Origin: Rhizobium oryzicola
Lineage (GTDB): Bacteria; Pseudomonadota; Alphaproteobacteria; Rhizobiales; Rhizobiaceae
Direction of reading: 5' to 3'
Assembly: GCF_030504645.1 (NCBI RefSeq)
Contig: NZ_JAUKWQ010000010.1
Location: 1-64,000, forward strand
DNA length: 64,000 nucleotides
Shown in pieces: positions 57,546-64,000 of this stretch (position 1 is the stretch's first letter; each line of letters begins with the position of its first letter). The position numbers and the translations under genes were made by a program. The notes beneath the pieces are model-generated. The model was not told the origin of the DNA. It did no database searches and worked only from the letters and a program-made list of their open reading frames with translations.

Positions 57546-58367
57546 TTATCGCAGCTTGGGGCGTAGGGCAACGATGGCGGCCGCCGTTTCCTCGATGGAC
57601 CGACGTGTGACGTCGATCAGCGGCCAGTGGTGCCGCGCGCAAAGAGCGCGAGCATACTTAAGCTCCTCATTGATATTGGCACGGTCTGTATAATGAGAAT
57701 GATCCATGCCCAGACCACCGCCAAGCTCCCGATTTTCCCGCACCTGGGAAATGCGGTCAGTCGTCGCCACAAGACCGACGATCAATGGATGGGTGGCCGT
57801 CAAAAGTTTTTCCGGCAGGGGCACGCCCGGAACGATCGGAATGTTGGCCGCTTTGATTCCGCGGTTTGCCAGATAGATACAGGTCGGGGTTTTCGAGGTC
57901 CGGCTGATGCCGATGACCACCACGTCCGCCTGATCATAATCCTCGGGCATCTGGCCATCGTCATGGTCCATCGCAAAATTCAGCGCTTCGATGCGACGGA
58001 AGTAATCCGCATTGAGGGCATGCTGGGCGCCAACGCGCCGCCGGGAAGGTGCGCCGAGATAGGCCTGAAAAACGGTCAGTACCGGCTCCAACAGGTTGAT
58101 CGAGGGAACGCCGATTTCACGGCAGCGCACCTCAAGAAACTCCGCCAGTTCCGGGTCGACAAGCGTGTAGAGGACGATACCCGGCTTTTCATCCACGGCC
58201 TCCAGAACCGGTACCAATTGCTTACGGTTACGGATGAGCGGATAGACATGCTCGATCGGCATGGATGCATGAAACTGGGCTGACGCTGCCCGTCCCGCAG
58301 AGATCAGAGTCTCGCCTGTTGAGTCAGATATCAGGTGCAGATGGAAGAAGTTTTTGCGGTTCTCCAC
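57546..58367 (-). CDS. ppsR: PEP synthase regulatory protein (pyruvate, water dikinase regulatory protein)
   Basis: A 273-residue DUF299 bifunctional kinase/phosphorylase that controls PEP synthase or pyruvate phosphate dikinase by reversible phosphorylation. Family motifs are [17 protein letters not shown] at the N-terminus and the P-loop-like [18 protein letters not shown]. The GTG at 58367 ([11 protein letters not shown]) is the family start; longer readings back to 58538 run into the origin region. Its partner enzyme is not in the window. Together with hemE it frames oriC in many alphaproteobacteria. Confidence 0.93.
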   Translation of the reverse strand: MENRKNFFHLHLISDSTGETLISAGRAASAQFHASMPIEHVYPLIRNRKQLVPVLEAVDEKPGIVLYTLVDPELAEFLEVRCREIGVPSINLLEPVLTVFQAYLGAPSRRRVGAQHALNADYFRRIEALNFAMDHDDGQMPEDYDQADVVVIGISRTSKTPTCIYLANRGIKAANIPIVPGVPLPEKLLTATHPLIVGLVATTDRISQVRENRELGGGLGMDHSHYTDRANINEELKYARALCARHHWPLIDVTRRSIEETAAAIVALRPKLR

Positions 58368-58774
58368 GTTAATCTCACACCTCTGTTCATAATCTTGGAC
58401 AACATAGGCCAAATCCGGTCGGGCTGCCTGGGTGCTGGGATAAGGGCCGAGTTTTCCACACATAGCACTCGAGCGGACATGGTTTTGCAGGCATTGTGAG
58501 CTGTGGGGAAAAGTCGCAGAAAGAGACCTTTCATCCAAGGTTTATCCACAGACAGCTCATCAAGGCGTAGAGCTCCAAACTCCTGATAATAAAGTATCTT
58601 TTGAAATGATGCACAATTTCGCTGCGCTTGAGTAAATTCTTGTTCCACTACCGCCATATTTCCAGAGGAAAAGCGCGGCATCTGTGCAAGATGAATGATC
58701 CCTGCTAGTCACCGACTCTAAGAATCAGAAAATCAAAAGATCTGATTTTCTTTTTAGTTTGGAGGACCATCCGC
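58368..58774. other. oriC: Probable chromosomal origin of replication (oriC) between ppsR and hemE
   Basis: A 407-base gene-free interval between divergent ppsR and hemE, the usual origin junction of alphaproteobacteria. DnaA boxes matching TTWTNCACA are TTTTCCACA (58452-58460) and TTATCCACA (58542-58550), both exact. Near matches are 58502-58510 (minus strand TTCCCCACA), 58607-58615 and 58683-58691. An A/T-rich stretch covers about 58575-58660. GANTC methylation sites GACTC (58714) and GAATC (58722) lie just before an inverted repeat AGAAAATCA (58727-58735) / TGATTTTCT (58743-58751). Four parS-like sites surround it. Replication activity is inferred. Confidence 0.8.
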
Positions 58775-59812
58775 TTGACCGGCACGCATCGAAAAGTGAT
58801 GAAGGTTCTCAACGGGCAGACGATCACCCCTCCCCCAATCTGGCTGATGAGGCAGGCAGGACGATATCTTCCCGAGTACCGGCAAACGCGGAAGACGGCG
58901 GGAAGTTTCCTGGACCTCTGTTACACGCCGGATCTGGCAGTTGAGGTCACGCTCCAGCCAATCCGGCGCTTCGGGCTCGATGCGGCCATTCTTTTCTCAG
59001 ACATCCTGGTCATCCCCGATGCCTTGAAGCGCAATGTCCGTTTTGAGGAAGGATCGGGTCCCCATCTCGACGCGATCGATGAAGCGGGCATTCGCGCTCT
59101 GGGTGGCGAGGATATCCTGTCCCATCTGGCACCGGTAGTCGAAACCGTCAGCCGTCTTCGCCGTGAGCTGCCGGATGAAACCACACTCCTCGGCTTCTGT
59201 GGTGCGCCCTGGACGATTGCGACCTATATGATTGCCGGTCATGGGACTCCCGATCAGGCCCCCGCCCGCCTTTTCGGTTATCGTAATCATGCAGTTCTGA
59301 AGCTGCTTCTCGACAAGATCGCCGATTACTCGATCGATTATCTCGTCGCGCAGATCGATGCCGGCGCCGATGCGGTCCAGATCTTCGATTCCTGGGCGGG
59401 TGTTCTGGGCGAGGCGGAATTCCAGGCCTATGCCGTGGAACCTATGGCGCGCATCATCAAGGGTGTGAAGGCGCAACGACCTCAGGCGAAGATCATCGCT
59501 TTTGCCAAGGGTGCGGGCTACAATCTGAAAACCTATCGTCAACAGACCGGTGCCGATGCAATTGGCCTCGACTGGTCCGTTCCTTTGTCCTTTGCCAAGG
59601 AGTTGCAGAAGGATGGTCCGGTACAGGGCAATCTCGATCCCATGCGCATGGTCTCGGGCGGGCGGGCACTGGACGAAGGGATCGACGCCATTCTGCAGGT
59701 GCTGGGCAGTGGTCCGCTGATCTTCAACCTCGGTCACGGGATCACCCCGGACGCGAAGCCCGAACATGTGTCACAGCTCGTGTCTCGCGTGAGAGGATTT
59801 GAGCGTGGTTGA
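58775..59812 (+). CDS. hemE: Uroporphyrinogen decarboxylase
   Basis: A 345-residue enzyme decarboxylating uroporphyrinogen III to coproporphyrinogen III in haem synthesis. Signature blocks are [17 protein letters not shown] (residues about 20-36) with the substrate-binding arginines, [14 protein letters not shown], and [16 protein letters not shown]. The start is TTG, with a strong GGAGG nine bases upstream; the next methionine (residue 9) would cut the family N-terminus. hemJ begins within its last bases, and rho follows on the same strand. Confidence 0.95.
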   Translation: MTGTHRKVMKVLNGQTITPPPIWLMRQAGRYLPEYRQTRKTAGSFLDLCYTPDLAVEVTLQPIRRFGLDAAILFSDILVIPDALKRNVRFEEGSGPHLDAIDEAGIRALGGEDILSHLAPVVETVSRLRRELPDETTLLGFCGAPWTIATYMIAGHGTPDQAPARLFGYRNHAVLKLLLDKIADYSIDYLVAQIDAGADAVQIFDSWAGVLGEAEFQAYAVEPMARIIKGVKAQRPQAKIIAFAKGAGYNLKTYRQQTGADAIGLDWSVPLSFAKELQKDGPVQGNLDPMRMVSGGRALDEGIDAILQVLGSGPLIFNLGHGITPDAKPEHVSQLVSRVRGFERG

Positions 59813-60350
59813 GATGGAGCGCCAGACGGATGCGGCACCAGGGCGCCGCGCGCGACTGCGAGCCTTTGTGGCGATTGCGGTCTTCGTTGGCGTGCTGGCT
59901 CTGCTGCATGCCTTTGCGCGGAATTCGTTCTATCTCTGGGTCAAGGCGTTTCACGTGATTGCGGTGATTGCCTGGATGGCGGGCCTGCTCTACATGCCGC
60001 GCCTCTTCGTCTACCATACGGATGCGGAACCAGGGTCCGTCCAGTCGGAAACCTTCAAGGTGATGGAGCAACGTCTGCTCAAGGTGATCATGAACCCGGC
60101 CATGATGATCAGCTGGACGCTTGGCCTCTATCTCGCCTGGGATCTCTATCGCTTCCAGGGCGCATGGCTGCACGGAAAGATCGCCTTGGTGGTTTTGTTG
60201 ACTGCTTCGCACATGCATTTGTCGCGCGCGGTTCGCCGGTTTGCAGCGGATGGGCCCCGCAAGACGGCGCGCTATTGGCGGATGATGAACGAGGTCCCGA
60301 CCCTGCTGATGATGGCGGTCGTGATCCTCGTGATCGTCAAACCCTTCTAA
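59805..60350 (+). CDS. hemJ: Protoporphyrinogen oxidase HemJ
   Basis: About 181 residues of the HemJ (UPF0093) family, the membrane protoporphyrinogen IX oxidase used by bacteria lacking HemG and HemY. Four hydrophobic helices are visible; the haem-ligand type His is in [25 protein letters not shown], and the family tail [15 protein letters not shown] sequence ([14 protein letters not shown]) is present. Start is uncertain: TTG 59799, GTG 59805 or ATG 59814; AGAGGA fits GTG best. It overlaps hemE by 8 bases. Confidence 0.92.
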   Translation: MVEMERQTDAAPGRRARLRAFVAIAVFVGVLALLHAFARNSFYLWVKAFHVIAVIAWMAGLLYMPRLFVYHTDAEPGSVQSETFKVMEQRLLKVIMNPAMMISWTLGLYLAWDLYRFQGAWLHGKIALVVLLTASHMHLSRAVRRFAADGPRKTARYWRMMNEVPTLLMMAVVILVIVKPF

Positions 60351-60519
60351 ACGGATAAGAATTGCGAAGCCCCTCTTGCGGCAACAGCACTTCCTCGCTA
60401 TTTTCCCGTCATCTCATCTCTTGTGATTTGTGTGCGATGTTCCGTCGTTGCTGATTGAGCGGCGGAAGTGAATTCCACAGACACATCCTTCCCCTCAAAA
60501 ATCTTTACGGTCTTTCTTC

Positions 60520-61785
60520 ATGGCTGAAATGAAGCTTCAGGAACTTAAAAGCAAATCGCCGACCGATTTGCTGGCCTTCGCCGAATCACTGGAGGTCGAA
60601 AACGCGAGCACCATGCGCAAGCAGGAGCTGATGTTCGCTATCCTGAAGGTACTCGCCAGCCAGGACGTTGAAATCATCGGTGAAGGTGTGGTGGAAGTTT
60701 TGCAGGATGGTTTTGGCTTCCTGCGTTCCGCCAATGCCAACTATCTGCCGGGTCCTGATGATATCTACATTTCCCCTTCGCAGATCCGGCGTTTTTCGCT
60801 GAAGACCGGCGATACCGTGGAAGGTCCCATCCGCGGCCCCAAGGAAGGCGAGCGCTATTTCGCGCTTCTCAAGGTCAACACGATCAATTTCGATGACCCG
60901 GAAAAGATCCGTCACAAGGTTCACTTCGACAATCTGACGCCGCTCTACCCGAATGAGCGCTTCAAGATGGAGTTGGAGATCCCGACGTCGAAGGATCTCT
61001 CGTCGCGGGTGATCGATCTCGTCGCACCACTTGGCAAGGGCCAGCGCGGCTTGATCGTAGCGCCACCGCGTACCGGTAAGACGGTTCTCTTGCAGAACAT
61101 CGCCCATTCCATCACCGCGAATCATCCGGAATGCTATCTGATCGTTCTCCTGATCGACGAGCGTCCGGAAGAAGTCACCGACATGCAGCGCTCCGTGCGC
61201 GGTGAGGTCGTCTCTTCCACCTTTGACGAACCGGCCGTTCGCCACGTTCAGGTTGCGGAAATGGTCATCGAGAAGGCTAAGCGTCTTGTCGAACATGGCC
61301 GCGATGTCGTCATCCTGCTCGATTCCATCACGCGTCTTGGCCGCGCCTACAATACTGTCGTGCCGTCGTCCGGTAAGGTTCTTACGGGCGGCGTTGACGC
61401 CAATGCCCTCCAGCGCCCCAAGCGCTTCTTCGGTGCGGCTCGTAATATCGAAGAGGGCGGCTCGCTGACGATTATCGCGACGGCGCTGATCGATACCGGC
61501 AGCCGTATGGACGAAGTGATCTTCGAAGAATTCAAGGGCACGGGTAATTCGGAAATCGTGCTCGACCGCAAGGTCGCCGACAAGCGCATCTTCCCGGCCA
61601 TGGATATTCTGAAATCCGGTACGCGTAAGGAAGACCTGTTGGTGCCGCGCCAGGATCTGCAAAAGATCTTCGTCCTTCGCCGTATCCTGGCACCGATGGG
61701 AACGACCGATGCCATCGAGTTCCTCATCGACAAGCTCAAGCAGACGAAGAACAATGGCGACTTCTTCGACTCGATGAATACCTGA
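60520..61785 (+). CDS. rho: Transcription termination factor Rho
   Basis: A 421-residue hexameric RNA-dependent helicase. N-terminal RNA-binding fold contains [20 protein letters not shown] (RNP-like motif); the ATPase has Walker [15 protein letters not shown] and Walker [17 protein letters not shown], with Q/R loops [27 protein letters not shown]. Start MAEMKLQEL is standard for the family, although no clear Shine-Dalgarno is visible. It follows hemJ after 169 gene-free bases in which I see no structured element. Confidence 0.97.
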   Translation: MAEMKLQELKSKSPTDLLAFAESLEVENASTMRKQELMFAILKVLASQDVEIIGEGVVEVLQDGFGFLRSANANYLPGPDDIYISPSQIRRFSLKTGDTVEGPIRGPKEGERYFALLKVNTINFDDPEKIRHKVHFDNLTPLYPNERFKMELEIPTSKDLSSRVIDLVAPLGKGQRGLIVAPPRTGKTVLLQNIAHSITANHPECYLIVLLIDERPEEVTDMQRSVRGEVVSSTFDEPAVRHVQVAEMVIEKAKRLVEHGRDVVILLDSITRLGRAYNTVVPSSGKVLTGGVDANALQRPKRFFGAARNIEEGGSLTIIATALIDTGSRMDEVIFEEFKGTGNSEIVLDRKVADKRIFPAMDILKSGTRKEDLLVPRQDLQKIFVLRRILAPMGTTDAIEFLIDKLKQTKNNGDFFDSMNT

Positions 61786-61800
61786 CCTTTAGCCGGATTC

Positions 61801-61827
61801 CTCGGGAGTACCGGGATGGTTCCCGAG
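61801..61827 (+). repeat. Inverted repeat between rho and mnmE
   Basis: CTCGGGA / TCCCGAG, 7-bp arms with a 13-base loop, 16 bases past the rho stop and without a T-run. It might slow transcription or protect the rho mRNA end; terminator function is doubtful. Confidence 0.4.
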
Positions 61828-61843
61828 CGAACGCGGGGAGCCC

Positions 61844-63151
61844 ATGCAGCTGAAGCCAACAATATTCGCATTGTCCAGCGGGGCGACACCTTCGGGTGTC
61901 GCCGTTCTTCGTTTAAGTGGTCCGGATAGTTTTTCGGTTGCCGAGACGCTTTCCGGTCATTTGCCCACTCCACGCATGGCTGCCCTTAAATCGATTCGAA
62001 CCCGAAACGGTGATCTTCTCGATCGCGGTCTGGTTCTTTGTTTTCCGGGTCCAGCCTCGTTCACGGGCGAGGATTGCATCGAGTTTCATCTTCATGGCGG
62101 AAGGGCCGTGGTGGACGCGGTGTCGCGCGAACTTCTCGATCTCGGCATTCGCCCTGCGGAAGCGGGAGAATTTACCAAGCGTGCTTTCGAGAATGGCAAA
62201 CTCGATCTGGTGGAAGTGGAAGGCTTGGGTGATCTTATTTCTGCTGAGACGGAAATGCAGCGTCGTCTGGCCATCGAGCACACTTCCGGCGGGTTGTCTG
62301 CCGTCTATGCCGGATGGGCAGATCGTTTGACGCGCGCACGTGCCCTCATTGAGGCTGAACTGGACTTTGCCGACGAGGAGGACATTCCAGGGTCCGTCTC
62401 CGATCAGGTATGGGATGATGTCGAGCGGCTAAAGGCGGATATTAAAACACAGCTGGAAGCAACCCAGCATGGTGCATTTGTGCGCAATGGCTTTCGGGTT
62501 GTTATCTCGGGTCCGCCCAATGCTGGCAAATCTAGCCTACTGAACGCGCTCGCCAAGCGCGATGTGGCGATTGTCACCGAGATCGCAGGCACAACGCGCG
62601 ATATTCTCGAGGTAGATCTCAACCTGGAAGGTTTTCTCGTTCGCCTGGTTGATACCGCAGGCCTTCGTGAGACCGAAGACATCGTTGAGCAGGAAGGCGT
62701 TCGCCGCGCTCGATCGGCCATCGAAACGGCTGATCTCATCCTCGCGCTTATTCCTATTGATTCGGATGCGGAATGGAACCAGACGAGCGTCGCGGCACCG
62801 GTTCTCAAGGTTGGGACCAAGGCGGATCTGTTGACCGCACCCTCGATTGGCTACGATCTGGTGATCTCCTCCAAAGATGGGAGCGGGATATCCGCACTCA
62901 TTGACGCAATCACGAGCGAGGTACGGAAGCGCTGGAACGGTATTGCGGCCATAGGCCCCGGCAGACTTCGCCACGTGCAGCATCTCAAACACACTTCCTT
63001 TTTTCTAGAGGAAGCGCTATCAGGGACGCAACTTGATCTCCGCGCGGAAAGTCTGAGACTCGCCGGGGAATGCTTGGGCAGGATTACAGGGCGTGTCGAT
63101 CCAGATGACATGTTGGGCGTGATCTTCTCGGAATTCTGCATCGGAAAATGA
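61844..63151 (+). CDS. mnmE: tRNA modification GTPase MnmE
   Basis: A 435-residue GTPase that with MnmG makes the cmnm5 group on wobble uridine 34. An N-terminal tetrahydrofolate-binding domain (TIFALSSGATPSGVAVLRLSG, CIEFHLHGG) is followed by helical and G domains with GPPNAGKSSLLNAL (near residue 222), DTAGLRE and the C-terminal CIGK active motif. The start has GGGGAG upstream. Codons 13-20 form a 9-bp hairpin with a TTCG loop (61882-61903). The stop overlaps parS-like site 4. Confidence 0.96.
   Translation: MQLKPTIFALSSGATPSGVAVLRLSGPDSFSVAETLSGHLPTPRMAALKSIRTRNGDLLDRGLVLCFPGPASFTGEDCIEFHLHGGRAVVDAVSRELLDLGIRPAEAGEFTKRAFENGKLDLVEVEGLGDLISAETEMQRRLAIEHTSGGLSAVYAGWADRLTRARALIEAELDFADEEDIPGSVSDQVWDDVERLKADIKTQLEATQHGAFVRNGFRVVISGPPNAGKSSLLNALAKRDVAIVTEIAGTTRDILEVDLNLEGFLVRLVDTAGLRETEDIVEQEGVRRARSAIETADLILALIPIDSDAEWNQTSVAAPVLKVGTKADLLTAPSIGYDLVISSKDGSGISALIDAITSEVRKRWNGIAAIGPGRLRHVQHLKHTSFFLEEALSGTQLDLRAESLRLAGECLGRITGRVDPDDMLGVIFSEFCIGK
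61882..61903 (+). repeat. Intragenic TTCG hairpin near the mnmE start
   Basis: Perfect 9-bp stem GGCGACACC / GGTGTCGCC with a TTCG tetraloop, 38 bases into mnmE, followed by GTTCTTCGTTT. It resembles a terminator but lies in conserved coding sequence. Confidence 0.6.
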
Positions 63152-63164
63152 TTCACGTGAAACA
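63149..63164. other. parS-like centromere site 4
   Basis: TGATTCACGTGAAACA, one mismatch to the parS consensus. It begins at the mnmE stop codon (63149-63151) and lies 26 bases before mnmG, about 4.6 kb from the putative oriC. In many bacteria parAB follow mnmG and rsmG, just outside this window. Confidence 0.87.
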
Positions 63165-63190
63165 CTGTCAATGCAGTGGATGTGAGAACC

Positions 63191-64000
63191 ATGAACCAGT
63201 TTGATGTCATTGTCGTTGGAGGCGGTCATGCCGGCTGCGAAGCTGCTTCTGCAGCCGCTCGTCTTGGTGCAAAAGCGGCGCTGATAACCCATAGCCGGCA
63301 AACGATCGGGGTCATGTCGTGCAACCCTGCTATTGGTGGCTTGGGCAAGGGGCATCTGGTACGGGAAATTGACGCACTAGATGGGCTGATGGGACGTGTC
63401 GCGGATGAGGCTGGCATTCAGTTTCGTCTCTTGAACCGTAAAAAGGGACCGGCCGTTCGAGGCCCTCGCACCCAGGCCGACCGCAAGCTCTATCGCGAAG
63501 CGATGCAGCGGATGCTCTTTTGCCATGAGAACCTGACCATCATTGAAGGTGATGCATTTGACCTTCAGCAGGATGGCCGGGAAGTGACGGGTGTCGTCAT
63601 GAAGGACGGGCGTTCCTTCGGCTGCAAATCCGTGGTTTTGACAACCGGAACCTTCCTGCGCGGGGTCATCCATATCGGTTCCCAGACACATGCAGCCGGT
63701 CGTATGGGCGAGGCGCCAAGCGACGGACTGTCAGCGACGCTGTCTGCGCTCGGGCTCCAGCTTGGCCGGCTGAAGACTGGTACCCCCGCTCGGCTGAATG
63801 GCAAGACTATCGACTGGGATAGCATTGGGAGACAGGAAGCAGATGAGGAGCCTGTCCCTTTCTCATTTATGACAGACACCATTACCACACCGCAGATTGC
63901 TTGCGGCGTGACGCGTACGACAGACAAAACGCATCAGATCATCGCCGACAATATTGGTTTATCCGCCATGTATTCCGGCCAGATTACTGGCGTCGGTCCG
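63191..64000 (+). CDS. mnmG: tRNA uridine-5-carboxymethylaminomethyl synthesis enzyme MnmG (5-prime part)
   Basis: First 270 codons of MnmG (GidA), cut by the window edge. The FAD-binding start [20 protein letters not shown], the family block [26 protein letters not shown] and [19 protein letters not shown] are unmistakable. With MnmE it forms the complex modifying U34 of tRNAs reading NNA/NNG codons. It is 39 bases downstream of mnmE. Confidence 0.96.
   Translation, partial: MNQFDVIVVGGGHAGCEAASAAARLGAKAALITHSRQTIGVMSCNPAIGGLGKGHLVREIDALDGLMGRVADEAGIQFRLLNRKKGPAVRGPRTQADRKLYREAMQRMLFCHENLTIIEGDAFDLQQDGREVTGVVMKDGRSFGCKSVVLTTGTFLRGVIHIGSQTHAAGRMGEAPSDGLSATLSALGLQLGRLKTGTPARLNGKTIDWDSIGRQEADEEPVPFSFMTDTITTPQIACGVTRTTDKTHQIIADNIGLSAMYSGQITGVGP

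Noticed and set aside
59948..59966. GTTTCACGTG core inside hemJ
   Set aside because: Five mismatches in the full 16-base site; only the core matches.

Overview
The window is a stretch of ordinary chromosomal backbone from an alphaproteobacterium, most likely a member of the Rhizobiaceae close to Agrobacterium/Rhizobium. Supporting marks are the ChvG/ChvI two-component pair next to a short HPr kinase and PTS proteins, the ActS/ActR (RegB/RegA type) redox pair, a DivL-type kinase with tyrosine in place of the phospho-histidine, hisB/DUF2628/hisHAFE-coaA, addBA-trxA, and the hemE/ppsR junction used as the chromosomal origin in this class. Gene density is very high, with many 1-8 base overlaps. 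I see no rRNA, tRNA, insertion sequence, prophage or CRISPR array.

Layout. 0.2-7.0 kb: ornithine cyclodeaminase family enzyme, HrpB helicase, ActS/ActR, MmcB, and an L,D-transpeptidase. 7.1-14 kb (minus strand): malate synthase G, a cytochrome P450, a DUF1402 protein with lysozyme-like motifs, and the HslUV protease. 14-18.7 kb (plus): histidine operon with a DUF2628 membrane protein inside it, ending in coaA. 18.7-21.5 kb (minus): AlkB, ArfB, PEP carboxykinase. 21.8-25.7 kb (plus): ChvI, ChvG, HprK, EIIA-Man and HPr. 25.8-30 kb: ahcY behind a SahR-like palindrome and a structured leader, then DivL. 30-39.4 kb: TsaE fused to an AmgK-like kinase, MurU, AddB, AddA, thioredoxin. 39.4-46.5 kb (minus): trpFBA-accD-folC, with DUF2161 downstream and an HExxH metallopeptidase and DUF2852 upstream. 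46.6-53.5 kb (minus): phaZ, gyrB, an XRE regulator, Smr, MltA and a Tim44-like protein. 53.6-54.7 kb (plus): fxsA and secB. 54.8-58.4 kb (minus): dnaQ, coaE, aroE, maf, ppsR. 58.4-58.8 kb: probable oriC. 58.8-64 kb (plus): hemE, hemJ, rho, mnmE and the start of mnmG, cut by the window edge.

The origin reading rests on position (hemE/ppsR), on DnaA boxes (two exact, three near matches) and two GANTC sites in about 400 bases, and on four parS-like sites within 11 kb. Genes diverge from this point: ppsR, maf, aroE, coaE and dnaQ on minus; hemE, hemJ, rho, mnmE and mnmG on plus.

Functional links: ActSR and ChvGI are global sensors of redox state and acidity, and pckA, divergent from chvI, is a known acid-induced target of that system in Agrobacterium. 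TsaE-AmgK and MurU together suggest recycling of cell-wall N-acetylmuramate. AddA and AddB form the double-strand-break resection nuclease. No clearly novel defence or mobile system is visible; the most interesting points are the lysozyme-like DUF1402 protein, the ahcY leader, the inverted parS pair, the oriC architecture, and a tightly coupled Tim44/MltA/Smr/XRE operon whose MltA has no signal peptide.
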